A DNA stretch of 64,000 nt from Chitinophaga skermanii. Its GTDB lineage: Bacteria > Bacteroidota > Bacteroidia > Chitinophagales > Chitinophagaceae. The stretch covers positions 936,345-1,000,344 of the forward strand of contig NZ_QLLL01000001.1 in NCBI RefSeq assembly GCF_003259335.1. The letters are read 5' to 3'. Position 1 is the stretch's first letter. Every line of letters begins with the position of its first letter. The notes under the pieces were generated by a model that saw nothing but the letters and a program-made list of their open reading frames with translations, was not told the DNA's origin and made no database searches. Shown piece after piece: positions 1 to 9,023 of the stretch. A program made the translations under genes and the position numbers.

Positions 1-2265
1 TTAAAGAAAGCTGATTCGGTGTTAGTGATGGGTGCTTTGACAGATTCAATAGGCCGATTTTCTCTACAAGCCTTGCCGGCTGAGTATTTAGTGCGTATAA
101 ACTATTTGGGATACCAAGATGTAATTATCCCAATTTCTGTAACAAGCACTGAAACAATGCAAGCTTTACCGGCGATTTTCTTATCGCAACAAGCCAAGAA
201 ACTAAACGAAGTCGTTGTAACGGCCCAAAAACCTTTCTTGGAGCAGAAAATCGATCGCTTGGTGGTAAATATTTCAAATAGTGCTACTAGTGCAGGTGCT
301 ACTGCATTTGAAGTATTGTCGAAGGTGCCAGGCGTAGTTTTAGTAAATGATCATTTAAGCTTATCAGGTAAAACAGGTGTTGTGATCATGATTAACGGTA
401 AGCCTTCTCCGTACACAGATATGGAATCGGTAATTAAAGATATTCCAAGCAGCAATATCGACCGGGTTGAGGTAATGAATAACCCCGGCGCAAAATATGA
501 TGCTAGTGGAAATGCCGGTGTAATCAACTTGATATTGAAAAAGAATTACCGGGCAGGGTTTAATGGGAATGCTGTAATTGGTGGCGGTTTTAGTACATAT
601 AATCAAAGCAATGTTCGTTCCGACGATCGCAATTATCATCGCTTAACAGGTTCCTTAGCCATGAATTATCGACAGGGAAATTGGAACATATTTGGTAACG
701 TGGATTATATGCGGAGGTCGGTGTTTGAAGTGAATAATTATGATAGGGTCGTAGATGGTACGTTGTACAAACAAACGAATTATTATCCTTACCAGTACAG
801 CACATACAACTTCCGTGTCGGGGTAGATTATTCCTTAAGCAAACGCACCGTAATAGGTTTTTTGCTAAGTGGCTATCACCGGAATGGTGAAGGAACAGGT
901 AGAACATACACCGATTTGCTGCCACTTCATACGATGAAAGCGGTAGATAGTTTTAGAACAGATAATACAACAAATATTAACCGTACTAGCGTTACTGCTA
1001 ACCTAAATTTCAACCATACGTTTGATTCTACCGGTAAAGTTTTGAATATCGATTTGGACGTATCTGATTATTACTATAGGAATGAAGGGGATATTAGGAT
1101 TTTAACGGCCGATCAATCAATAGTACACCAGTTCCAACGCGGAAAAACGCCTCTTAATTTTTGGACTTTCAAGGCCGATTATGAACATCCATTTTCTAGT
1201 CGATTGAAGTTAGAAACAGGGTTGAAAGTGTCGAGTGTGAATATCCATAATGACTTGTTGTTTACGCGGAATGGAGAATACGATCCCCATCGTTCAAACA
1301 TCTTCAAGTATGAAGAAGCCATTTACGCCGCATATGCAAGCCTTACTGGTGAGCACAAAAAGCTAAAATGGCAAGTAGGATTGCGTGTAGAGCGAACTGG
1401 CAATAAAGGTTACCTGGCTGATACGCTGGCTTTGAAGAGAGATTATTTACAACTCTTTCCAAGTTTATTTATTCAGCAAGAAATTAATCCAAATCTTTTC
1501 ATCCATTTCACATATAGTCGAAGGTTAGATAGGCCGGATTTCCAATTATTAAGTCCCTTCGCATATTTCATCGATTCGTTAACGTATGCGAAGGGCAATC
1601 CGACCTTACTGCCGCAATTGAGTCATGCCGCAAGGCTGTCGATCAAGCCTAAAGATTGGCCTACATTTTCAGTGGCATATAGTTATACCGATCGTGTGAT
1701 TTACCGTGAAGCACCGCACCAAGAAGGAAATGTAACGTATATGCATGCAGAAAACTTGGGTGATTGGCAAAACATAACTACCGAATTGAATTATCCCTTT
1801 AAGATTGGTAGAAAGCTAGATGGGTATTCTGGTATTCAAGCATTCTATAATCAATATAAAGCACCGTTCGCCGATTCATTATACAACCAAAGGAAATGGA
1901 ATTGGCAAGTGTATGGCGGCTTTACTTATAAGTTCACGAAAACATTCTCCGCCGAAATCAACGCTTACTATACATCAGGTCAACTAAATGAATTTACTCT
2001 AACTGGGTCTTCGTCTGGTATAAACCTCGGGCTGGCAAAAACTATCATGAACGGCAAGGGAAAGATTACATTCTCGGTGAATGATATTTTCTATAAAAAT
2101 CAAACCACAAGCCGCGTAAAATACGGCGATGTAGATATGAAATACTTCTATCGCGATGATTCGCGCAATGCGCGGCTCACATTCTCTTGGAATTTCGGAA
2201 AGTATAAAGTCAACTCGAACCGCGAACGAACAACCGGTTCAACAGAAGAACAAGATCGCTTTTAA
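1..2265 (+). CDS. TonB-type outer-membrane beta-barrel receptor, 5'-truncated by window edge
   Basis: The reading frame is open from base 1, so the true start lies outside the window; the first in-window ATG is only an internal methionine. What remains begins inside a carboxypeptidase-regulatory-like (CarboxypepD_reg) domain, recognisable by LTDSIGRFSL. A plug-like region with IDRVEVMNNPGAKYDASGNA follows, then a long beta-barrel rich in aromatic strands ending near residue 748. The architecture fits the outer_membrane beta-barrel (OMP_b-brl_3) group of TonB-linked proteins, which take up ligands or sense them across the outer membrane. No STN domain is visible, but the N-terminus is missing. 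The closest relative in this window is the receptor at 9586, which shares the same domain order and the KKP/KIDR segment. The substrate cannot be told from sequence. The alpha/beta hydrolase gene starts 28 bp downstream and may be co-transcribed. Confidence 0.85.
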   Translation, partial: LKKADSVLVMGALTDSIGRFSLQALPAEYLVRINYLGYQDVIIPISVTSTETMQALPAIFLSQQAKKLNEVVVTAQKPFLEQKIDRLVVNISNSATSAGATAFEVLSKVPGVVLVNDHLSLSGKTGVVIMINGKPSPYTDMESVIKDIPSSNIDRVEVMNNPGAKYDASGNAGVINLILKKNYRAGFNGNAVIGGGFSTYNQSNVRSDDRNYHRLTGSLAMNYRQGNWNIFGNVDYMRRSVFEVNNYDRVVDGTLYKQTNYYPYQYSTYNFRVGVDYSLSKRTVIGFLLSGYHRNGEGTGRTYTDLLPLHTMKAVDSFRTDNTTNINRTSVTANLNFNHTFDSTGKVLNIDLDVSDYYYRNEGDIRILTADQSIVHQFQRGKTPLNFWTFKADYEHPFSSRLKLETGLKVSSVNIHNDLLFTRNGEYDPHRSNIFKYEEAIYAAYASLTGEHKKLKWQVGLRVERTGNKGYLADTLALKRDYLQLFPSLFIQQEINPNLFIHFTYSRRLDRPDFQLLSPFAYFIDSLTYAKGNPTLLPQLSHAARLSIKPKDWPTFSVAYSYTDRVIYREAPHQEGNVTYMHAENLGDWQNITTELNYPFKIGRKLDGYSGIQAFYNQYKAPFADSLYNQRKWNWQVYGGFTYKFTKTFSAEINAYYTSGQLNEFTLTGSSSGINLGLAKTIMNGKGKITFSVNDIFYKNQTTSRVKYGDVDMKYFYRDDSRNARLTFSWNFGKYKVNSNRERTTGSTEEQDRF

Positions 2266-2293
2266 TCGTCCAACTGCTTAAAAAACAACGTCT

Positions 2294-3127
2294 ATGCTAC
2301 GAAGTAAAATACTCGTATGGCTATTGCTATGCCTTGTTGTAACCGCCAACGCACAAGGTGATTATGGAAATAACAGTGCTATAGGGCACTATTTCGAATT
2401 TCGCGGTTTCCGCATGTATAGTGAGTCGTACGGCAATGGTAGTCCTATTCTTTTTATTCATGGAAACGGTGGATCAATTGCCAGCTTCGATAAACAGTAC
2501 CCTTATTTCTCCAAGCAATATAAAGTCATTACTGCCGATTCTCGCGCTCATGGTAAATCTATCGATCGTGTTGATAGCCTTACCTATGAAATGATGGCTG
2601 ATGATTATGATGCATTACTTACGGCAATGCAACTGGATTCTGTGCAGGTTGTAGGATGGAGTGATGGTGGAATAATAGGTTTGTTGTTAGCGATAAGGCA
2701 TCCTAACAAAGTAAAGAAACTAGTCATTTCTGGAGCAAATCTATGGCCCGATACAACCGCTGTGAACGTTGATGTGTTGGATATCGTGAAGCCGGTTTAT
2801 AATGAATTGAAGCAATTACAGGATCGGAATCCCGATCAAGCAAACACTTTCAAACAACTCCGCTTACTGATGGAGCAGCCGCAAATAACACTCAGCGCAC
2901 TTCAGTCCGTCAATTGTCCTGTAATGGTGGTGGCAGGCGATCATGATATCATTAAGGTGCGCCATTCAGTCCTTATCAGTGAACATATTCCGCACGCATA
3001 CTTGTGGATACAACCCGGATCGGGACACGGAATTCCTGTCGTTTTCAGTGAACAATTCAACCACAATACAAACAAATTTTTTAAAGAACCGTATCGACTT
3101 ATCACAAAAGAAGGACGCTTCGAATAG
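2294..3127 (+). CDS. secreted alpha/beta-fold hydrolase
   Basis: 277 aa. A signal peptide is visible at residues 1-20 (hydrophobic LLLCLVV stretch ending ANAQ), so the protein is probably periplasmic. The alpha/beta hydrolase core is complete. The oxyanion-hole segment HGNGGS lies near residue 56, the nucleophile elbow GWSDG near 121 (Ser123), an acid candidate in VAGDHD, and the catalytic His in GSGHGIP near the C-terminus. Family members are esterases, lipases, C-C hydrolases or haloperoxidase-like enzymes, and the sequence gives no substrate. It begins 28 bp after the receptor gene, which suggests processing of a compound imported or exported by that receptor (inference). Confidence 0.88.
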   Translation: MLRSKILVWLLLCLVVTANAQGDYGNNSAIGHYFEFRGFRMYSESYGNGSPILFIHGNGGSIASFDKQYPYFSKQYKVITADSRAHGKSIDRVDSLTYEMMADDYDALLTAMQLDSVQVVGWSDGGIIGLLLAIRHPNKVKKLVISGANLWPDTTAVNVDVLDIVKPVYNELKQLQDRNPDQANTFKQLRLLMEQPQITLSALQSVNCPVMVVAGDHDIIKVRHSVLISEHIPHAYLWIQPGSGHGIPVVFSEQFNHNTNKFFKEPYRLITKEGRFE

Positions 3128-3170
3128 TTGATCTGTCAATCATTAACTCAGCATTTTAAATGTAGCTCAT

Positions 3171-3677
3171 ATGCAACCAAATAATTTATGCAATTGGTAT
3201 GTACTATATACACGTTTCAAATCTGAAAGAAAAGTGGCAAAGCAGTTATCTGATGCAGGCATTGAAACGTATGTTCCTTTGCGCACGGTGCGTAAGCAAT
3301 GGAGTGATAGAATGAAAATGATGGAAGAGCCCCTGTTTTGGAATTATGTATTTGTGAAAATAAACTTGAAGGAACGATTTAAAATTTTGGCTACTAGCGG
3401 TGTTGTACAGTTCGTGTCTTTCGAAAACCAGCCGGTTGAGATGGCAGAAAAGGAAATCGAGAATATTCGCATCATCGAATCTTCTGCAACAGATGTGCAT
3501 TTAGAATCGATTTTTATTGCAGGAGATAAAGTACTTGTTACGAAGGGTGTATTTAATGGAATGGAAGGTATACTCGTGAAAAAGTCTTCTAAAGATAGGC
3601 TTGTCTTGAAGTTGCCTGTGTTAAAACAAGCCATTTCGATTGAAATGCCTGAAGCTTATGTTTCAAAGGTGAGTTAA
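3171..3677 (+). CDS. UpxY-type NusG paralogue (specialised transcription antiterminator)
   Basis: 168 aa. The N-terminal NGN domain is recognisable from WYVLYTRFKSERKVAKQL, the ETYVPLRTVRKQWSDR segment and the FVKI strand. The C-terminal KOW-like segment (about residues 120-168) carries the expected VTKGVFNGMEGILV signature. This combination is typical of Bacteroidota UpxY and LoaP-like NusG paralogues, which load on RNA polymerase near the 5' end of one long operon and suppress termination, classically in capsule loci. Here it heads a short operon: the condensation-domain gene starts 10 bp later and PIG-L overlaps that one. No capsule genes follow, so its target is likely this operon or a biosynthetic locus nearby (inference). 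Confidence 0.9.
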   Translation: MQPNNLCNWYVLYTRFKSERKVAKQLSDAGIETYVPLRTVRKQWSDRMKMMEEPLFWNYVFVKINLKERFKILATSGVVQFVSFENQPVEMAEKEIENIRIIESSATDVHLESIFIAGDKVLVTKGVFNGMEGILVKKSSKDRLVLKLPVLKQAISIEMPEAYVSKVS

Positions 3678-3687
3678 ATAATTTTTT

Positions 3688-5073
3688 ATGAAAATCATTG
3701 CCAACGCGGGATATATTCAACGTAGAGAATATTTGCTATATAGAATTCGGAGTGATCATTACCCGTTTAATATGCAGCGCAGTTTTTCTATCCCGCACTT
3801 CGATCATGCCTATTTTAATTCATTTTTACAACATGTTGTTACTAAGCACGAAATCTTGCGTACAACCTATGAAATGAAAGATGGCCGATTATTACAAATA
3901 ATTCACCCAGTTGCCAACATGCCATTGGAAGTAGATTATTTCGACTTACGAGGAATGGCGGGGGAAGCACAACAATCTTTCATGGAAGCTAAGAAAACAC
4001 ATCAACGTGCATTGGCTTTCAATTTCGAAACTGGCCCACTTTTTCGCGTAATGGTTTGTTCTCTACAAATTGATTTGCATATGGTAACGGTGACTGGTCA
4101 CCACTTGGCTTTTGATGAGTTTTCTTTTAAGGTGTTTGATGCTGAAGGAGCGTATTTTTATTCAAACCAAGTAGTAATACCTCCTGTTTTCGATTACCGT
4201 CATTACACAGCATGGGAAGAAAAAATTTTATATACCCAAGCTGGCCAAGCTTTCCGAGAAATTTGGAAACGAGAAATGCAGGAAGGGTTACCAACATATG
4301 ATTGTGTTCCTTTTGAAAGAAAAGTAGCAAAATTGGAGAAAATCCAAACCAAAATCGATACCGTAAAAAAGCGAATGGAAGCCATCGGATGGATTGATCA
4401 AGAAGTGTTAGCACCTGTAACAAGGCGTTACTGTGGAAGTGATGGTGGTTTGTTTACCATTGTATTAGATGCAGATCATAAGAAAGTTATATGGAATTGT
4501 AGCAAAAAGTATAACGTAAGCTTATCTGCTGTATTTATCGGATATTTTCTATGGGAAATGTATAAGATATCTGGACAATCCCGTTTTGCTATCGACATTC
4601 CTGTAGCTCCACGAACTACGAAACAATACCAGAATTCAATTGGTTGGATGACAATTCAAGGTATGGGATTTTTTGAACCTGCATTGGAGAACAGCCTACC
4701 TGGGTTTTTGGAACAAGTCAATAATCGCTTGTTCGAAATGCATCATTACGGACTTTATCCATATGAACAAGTTGGCTCTTGTTTACCAGGTGTTGTAGGT
4801 GCAGAAATTCCAATGTTCTTCAATCTCAATTACCCAGACCATCTCTACGAATTCAAACATAAACCTGCAGCTGCTTCCCAAGGAATTACGTGCTATCAAC
4901 AACTGGCCCTTTTTGTAAATGTATTCGAAAATGCAGTTACGTTGGATGTAGCTTACGATAACGACTTATTCACTCAATCGGAAATTCAATCAATCACCGA
5001 TCAATATATTCGCCGCCTTATTCAATCCGATACTATTCCCGCTTCGTTACATAAAATTGTTGTAAATGAGTAA
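3688..5073 (+). CDS. stand-alone NRPS-type condensation-domain protein
   Basis: 461 aa with no adenylation or carrier domain. The N-terminal half has the condensation/acyltransferase (CoA-dependent acyltransferase fold) pattern: an early HEILRTTY motif and the active-site region GHHLAFDE, with His138, His139 and Asp143. The usual HHxxxDG ends in Glu144 here instead of Gly. The second half keeps the SLSAVFIGYFLW and VPVAPRT-like motifs of C domains. Known orphan condensation proteins join an acyl or aminoacyl donor to an acceptor, sometimes using donors bound to separate carrier proteins or CoA. The preceding UpxY gene ends 10 bp upstream and the PIG-L gene overlaps its last 8 bp, which implies co-translation. 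The substrates are unknown. Confidence 0.82.
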   Translation: MKIIANAGYIQRREYLLYRIRSDHYPFNMQRSFSIPHFDHAYFNSFLQHVVTKHEILRTTYEMKDGRLLQIIHPVANMPLEVDYFDLRGMAGEAQQSFMEAKKTHQRALAFNFETGPLFRVMVCSLQIDLHMVTVTGHHLAFDEFSFKVFDAEGAYFYSNQVVIPPVFDYRHYTAWEEKILYTQAGQAFREIWKREMQEGLPTYDCVPFERKVAKLEKIQTKIDTVKKRMEAIGWIDQEVLAPVTRRYCGSDGGLFTIVLDADHKKVIWNCSKKYNVSLSAVFIGYFLWEMYKISGQSRFAIDIPVAPRTTKQYQNSIGWMTIQGMGFFEPALENSLPGFLEQVNNRLFEMHHYGLYPYEQVGSCLPGVVGAEIPMFFNLNYPDHLYEFKHKPAAASQGITCYQQLALFVNVFENAVTLDVAYDNDLFTQSEIQSITDQYIRRLIQSDTIPASLHKIVVNE

Positions 5074-5869
5074 AACTTATGAACGTGCCGCTATTTATGT
5101 AGTAGCACATCAAGATGATTGGCAATTATTTATGAGTCCTCATGTAGGTAATGATATTGCTGATGAAAATTGTTGTACTGTCATCATTCATACCACAGCA
5201 GGAGATGCAGGGTATGAAGATGCTTATTGGATAGCAAGAGAGGCCGCTGCTGTGGCTAGTATTAGGTTTAGATTATCACAAACCCCAATGCAGCATCAAG
5301 TCCTAGACGAAATTGAACTGAACGGACATTCTATTACCTGCACAACAAACGGGGATTGTACCTCCTATTTTATGCGTTTACCCGACGGGAACTACGAAGG
5401 AGAGGGTTTTGAGCGGTACAATTACCAAAGTCTTATGAAATTGAGAACACAAGATATTTCATCACTCAAGTCTGTAGATGACCGTAATAAGTTTACCGAT
5501 TGGCAATCGTTGGTTAAAACCCTCGATGCTATCATCCACGTTTCAACGTTACAGGTAAAAGGAGAGATAGTATTGCATTTCATTGATCCCGATATTTCTC
5601 TTAACCCGCACGATCATTGTGATCATATTATGACGGCTCATTTACTGCGCGATACAACAGCACATCAATTCTTTGAAAAGCATGCGTACTTAAGTTATAG
5701 CACGTTTTACAAAGAGCACGATTTAACCGGTGAAGAATTGTTTTGGAAAGTGGGAATGTTTGCCATTTACCACCAAGTGGTATATGAAAGTTTTGGACAT
5801 TCTACGATAGGAGAGAGTAGCGAATTTTTTACTTGGGCAAACCGGAGGGCCTATTTTAGAGCCTATTAA
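5066..5869 (+). CDS. PIG-L/LmbE-family deacetylase-like protein
   Basis: 267 aa. The N-terminus has a hydrophobic strand followed by AHQDDW (residues 14-19), the counterpart of the AHPDDE motif of the PIG-L/MshB/BshB metal-dependent N-deacetylases. His15 and Asp18 (metal ligands) and Asp17 (general base) are kept, while Pro and Glu are replaced by Gln and Trp. A third ligand is available in NPHDHCDH near residue 190. Family enzymes remove acetyl groups from N-acetylglucosamine-type or related amides, and antibiotic pathways use them on intermediates. The start overlaps the end of the condensation-domain gene by 8 bp, so the two probably act in one pathway. The gene ends convergently, overlapping the response-regulator stop by 4 bp. 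Confidence 0.8.
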   Translation: MSKTYERAAIYVVAHQDDWQLFMSPHVGNDIADENCCTVIIHTTAGDAGYEDAYWIAREAAAVASIRFRLSQTPMQHQVLDEIELNGHSITCTTNGDCTSYFMRLPDGNYEGEGFERYNYQSLMKLRTQDISSLKSVDDRNKFTDWQSLVKTLDAIIHVSTLQVKGEIVLHFIDPDISLNPHDHCDHIMTAHLLRDTTAHQFFEKHAYLSYSTFYKEHDLTGEELFWKVGMFAIYHQVVYESFGHSTIGESSEFFTWANRRAYFRAY

Positions 5870-6519
5870 TCGATGGAAATTATATTGTTTTGAATAGCTG
5901 ATTTAATAAGGCCAATGGTTGTTTTGGCACCCATTTCTTCTTTCAAAAACTGTTTAATTTTTTCCACAGCACTAGTACTTAAGAAAATTGCATCTGCAAT
6001 TTCTTTTGTATTTTTTTCTTGCCAGAGAAGTATCAACACATTTTTATGGACTTCGCTAAGTTTTGGTTTTTTAGGTTTATTCATTAGTGAACCGGTTCGC
6101 CAATACAAAGCGTCTGTGAATAATTGGTTGCGATAAATTTGTTTATGATAAGCACTTTTTACGGCATCGATTAGCTCTGTAGGATAAGAAGTTTTGGGAA
6201 TACAGCCATAAATTCCTTTATCAAGTAATTCACTTACCATCATGGGATCTTCATTGTTCTGTATTAAAATGGCGCTGATATGTGGGAACGTTTGCTGGAT
6301 GGTTTCAAGCAGTTGAAGTGTATTATTGAGCGGTGAAGACAAATCCATCAGTAATACATTCACCTCTTTGCAAATATTGAGCTTGGTAAAAAGCTCATCA
6401 TTACTACCTACATCAATAATCACGTGAATATTTGCATCTTGTGATACCATATGAACAAGTGCTTTCCTAATAAGCGTGTGTTCACTCAGAAGTGCCAGGT
6501 GAATTTTTGGGTTATGCAT
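5866..6519 (-). CDS. LuxR/NarL-family response regulator
   Basis: About 217 aa when started at the ATG at 6519 (MHNPKIHLALLSEH), where the receiver fold begins; an upstream in-frame ATG at 6600 would add 27 residues unlike any receiver domain. The receiver domain has the phosphoacceptor region VNVLLMDLSSPL and the usual KTSYPTELIDAV end. The C-terminal helix-turn-helix is of GerE/LuxR type (LSEVHKNVLILLWQEKNTKE, then STSAVEKIKQFL). No sensor kinase is adjacent; the TPR kinases at 50130-55152 are far away. Its position between the condensation/PIG-L operon and the lanthipeptide cluster makes it a candidate regulator of either, but nothing in the sequence proves this. Confidence 0.85.
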   Translation of the reverse strand: MHNPKIHLALLSEHTLIRKALVHMVSQDANIHVIIDVGSNDELFTKLNICKEVNVLLMDLSSPLNNTLQLLETIQQTFPHISAILIQNNEDPMMVSELLDKGIYGCIPKTSYPTELIDAVKSAYHKQIYRNQLFTDALYWRTGSLMNKPKKPKLSEVHKNVLILLWQEKNTKEIADAIFLSTSAVEKIKQFLKEEMGAKTTIGLIKSAIQNNIISID

Positions 6520-6830
6520 GTTTGTCGGGTTTCTAAAACACTTAATAAAATGCACGGAAGCACAATGCTTGGCGGTAACAAACACACTAAAATTGGTCAA
6601 TTGTGTCCTACATGCTATATCTGCTTATAAACGGTATTTGTAATATTAGTTAACAATTCCTATAATTCAAAATTTAATTACCTATTTATAGCGAAACCCT
6701 TTACTGTGGAGGATTTGGTGTGTATTGATCACTGCGGTTTAAATGCAGTGTTATTGTGATTGTGAATGGTTCGGACTGCGAAGCAAGTAGTTGGAGGAAG
6801 CCCCCATGTTTTATGGAGGCTCCTGTTATT
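6520..6830. other. intergenic stretch between two minus-strand genes
   Basis: 311 bp. It holds the upstream region of the response-regulator gene (AT-rich, no exact TAnnTTTG box seen on the minus strand) and, next to the Asp-box lipoprotein stop, the hairpin listed separately. I see no credible coding sequence here: the open frame from 6756 runs straight into the opposite strand of the lipoprotein gene. Confidence 0.6.
6796..6823 (-). terminator. hairpin after the Asp-box lipoprotein gene
   Basis: An inverted repeat lies 8 bp beyond the stop of the minus-strand lipoprotein gene: an 11-bp stem with G-T wobbles (GGAGCCTCCAT pairing with ATGGGGGCTTCC on the minus strand) around a five-base loop. 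There is no T tract on the minus-strand 3' side, so it is an imperfect intrinsic terminator or an RNA 3'-end stabiliser. The plus-strand side is more T-rich, but no plus-strand gene precedes it. Confidence 0.5.
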
Positions 6831-7913
6831 TTAATATGTTCGTTTATACAGCTTGTTACCTTCTACTACAACAAAAGTAGCTTTCGATGTGGTAGTCATA
6901 TTCCAGTCGTAATTTTCCCGCGAATTTTTAAGGAGTCCCTCATCTTGCCATGTTTTTCCACCATCATAAGTATAATAAATGCCACGACCATGTATTGCAA
7001 GACCCCGCATTTCATCAAAAAAGTAAAGACTATAAAGCTGTGTTTTCCATTGATTTTGACCATCGGTTTCTATAGGGAACCAAGTTTGTCCACCGTTTGT
7101 GGTTTTATACAATGCACCACCATTTGAAATGGTTCCTCCGATATTTCCATTATACAAACTAACTGCTACATAGGCAATATTCTCATTCAACATAAATAGG
7201 CTTGTGATATTGCGTGACATTGCATCTGGATGATTAGCGACTTTCCAAGAATCTCCTCCGTCTGTAGTTTTCAATATTATGCTATAATTAGTTGCATCAA
7301 ATTCATCACCTGAAATAGCAAAACCAGTATTGCCTTTCATTTTAACTATTCTAAATGGCATCCTGTAATTATCAGATGTGGATTTGAAATTTTGGCCACC
7401 GTCCTTAGATTTGTATAATTGCGAAGTATAGAATATTACATTTTCATTTTGCATAAACACAAAGCTGCCGAGTTGAGGATTTAAAATGTTTATAGATGAA
7501 TTGCCTGCCTGTTTCCATGACAATCCACCATCATTAGATGCCATAAAAGCCGCTGCTGCTGCCAATACCAAATTACTAGTGGGAGAAGGGATACCGATGT
7601 TACCCGGGAAACTACCGCCACTTGCATCCCTGAATAATTTATTATCTATGCTTTGATAAGTCCATGACTTTCCTCCATCCGTAGTGCGTAGCAAATAGGT
7701 TGTATCCATGGTTTCTGATCTTCCTACAACATAACCATTATAGTCATCAAAAAAATTCACTTGGGAAATGCTACTTACTAAAATAGGAAATTTAACAAGT
7801 GACCATTCTATGGAATAATCTTTAGTAGTTGAAGGCGTTTCTTTGTCCTTCCGACAAGCAAAAATAGTCGTACATAAAACGACTACTAGCGTTAGGTTTA
7901 ATTTCATTTTCAT
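6831..7913 (-). CDS. lipoprotein with Asp-box (BNR/Ycf48-like) propeller repeats
   Basis: About 360 aa from the ATG at 7913 (MKMKLN; an ATG at 7907 is equally possible). Upstream in-frame ATGs lack signal-peptide character. Residues 1-20 are a lipoprotein signal with lipobox TIFAC, so the mature protein is lipid-anchored. The body contains at least six S/T-x-D/N-G-G-x-x-W/F Asp-box motifs spaced through the chain (TTDGGKSW, SNDGGLSW, SKDGGQNF, TTDGGDSW, TTNGGQTW, TYDGGKTW). These are typical of beta-propellers such as BNR sialidase repeats, Ycf48-like proteins and sortilin VPS10 domains. No enzymatic residues are obvious, so binding or an assembly-factor role is more likely than catalysis. 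It is divergent from the LigB dioxygenase gene. Confidence 0.82.
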   Translation of the reverse strand: MKMKLNLTLVVVLCTTIFACRKDKETPSTTKDYSIEWSLVKFPILVSSISQVNFFDDYNGYVVGRSETMDTTYLLRTTDGGKSWTYQSIDNKLFRDASGGSFPGNIGIPSPTSNLVLAAAAAFMASNDGGLSWKQAGNSSINILNPQLGSFVFMQNENVIFYTSQLYKSKDGGQNFKSTSDNYRMPFRIVKMKGNTGFAISGDEFDATNYSIILKTTDGGDSWKVANHPDAMSRNITSLFMLNENIAYVAVSLYNGNIGGTISNGGALYKTTNGGQTWFPIETDGQNQWKTQLYSLYFFDEMRGLAIHGRGIYYTYDGGKTWQDEGLLKNSRENYDWNMTTTSKATFVVVEGNKLYKRTY

Positions 7914-8186
7914 CTGAGTGTTTTTGAATGAATTCGTGGAATATGAATGCTTTGGGATGCCTTTCAAATTACAATGTTTATTCAAGAAATAAATATAAAA
8001 TTGATGTAACAATCGTTGATGTTTATCCGTTTCATGTTTCGGTCTGTTTAGGTTTTTTTAGGCATTGTTGCTTCGCATACTTCAACGGTCGAATGACATG
8101 GTGCACTTGCCTTTTTTATTTGTACGTATTTCATTCATTCAAAACACCTTACATTTACACCCGGTTTTAGAAAAATTGGGTTGAAA

Positions 8187-9023
8187 ATGGAACGTAAGCA
8201 TTTCTTGAAGTTATTAACATTCTTACCTATCATCGCGGAAGCAAAAGGTTTAGAGCGCTTACTGGGTAAAAATTTTACTTTCGATAATAGTCAAACAATG
8301 CCGGTATTCTTTATCGGGCATGGCGATCCTAATAATGCATTTCTCGATAATCCTTTTACGCAAAGCCTGCGTAGAATGGCTGCAAGTCTTCCCCAAAAAC
8401 CTTCTGCCATTTTAGTCATCTCAGCTCATTGGCAATCGCTCGACAATACATTCATCTCAACAAAATCAAATTACACATCTAGCTATTACCCCGTTCAAGG
8501 TGCCTCCGGCTTGGCTGGCAGCTTTCTAGAAGAAAATCCGACGCTCCAGGCCGACGATCAACGAGAATTAGATCATGGTGCATGGGCTATATTAAAACAT
8601 CTCTCACCCAATGCGGATATTCCCGTTATGGAAATGAGTATTGATTTGGCAAAACCATTAAACGAACACTGGAAATTAGCGCAACAACTAAACACGCTGC
8701 GAAACAAAGGTGTTCTCATAATCGGTAGTGGAAATATTGTACATAATTTGGAGTTATCTACCTTGCATATGTTCTCTCAAAAGCCTTATGGTTGGGCATT
8801 AGAATTTGATGAATGGGTGAAAAAGAAAATTGATGATCGCGACTTTTTAAGTTTATTATTATATCAACAGCAAGGGAAAATGGCGCGTAAATCTGTCCCC
8901 ACCTTGGATCACTACTTACCAATGTTATACGCTTTGGCGCTTATGAGAAAAAACGAACCCATTACGCACACATACGAAGAAGTTTTCGCAGGAATTAGCA
9001 TGCGTTGTTTTCGAATTGGTTAG
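8187..9023 (+). CDS. ygiD: LigB-superfamily class III extradiol dioxygenase (YgiD/DODA-like)
   Basis: 278 aa from the ATG at 8187; a TTG two codons earlier is in frame but less likely. Residues 1-20 contain a short hydrophobic run but no convincing cleavage site. The remainder matches the 4,5-DOPA extradiol dioxygenase group: FIGHGDPNNAF, VISAHWQS, a central ELDHGAW and GSGNIVHNL, which supply the His ligands and active-site His of this family. Homologues open catechol-type rings with non-haem iron or zinc; the YgiD branch acts on DOPA in vitro, with unclear physiological substrate. It sits alone, divergent from the Asp-box lipoprotein. Confidence 0.85.
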   Translation: MERKHFLKLLTFLPIIAEAKGLERLLGKNFTFDNSQTMPVFFIGHGDPNNAFLDNPFTQSLRRMAASLPQKPSAILVISAHWQSLDNTFISTKSNYTSSYYPVQGASGLAGSFLEENPTLQADDQRELDHGAWAILKHLSPNADIPVMEMSIDLAKPLNEHWKLAQQLNTLRNKGVLIIGSGNIVHNLELSTLHMFSQKPYGWALEFDEWVKKKIDDRDFLSLLLYQQQGKMARKSVPTLDHYLPMLYALALMRKNEPITHTYEEVFAGISMRCFRIG

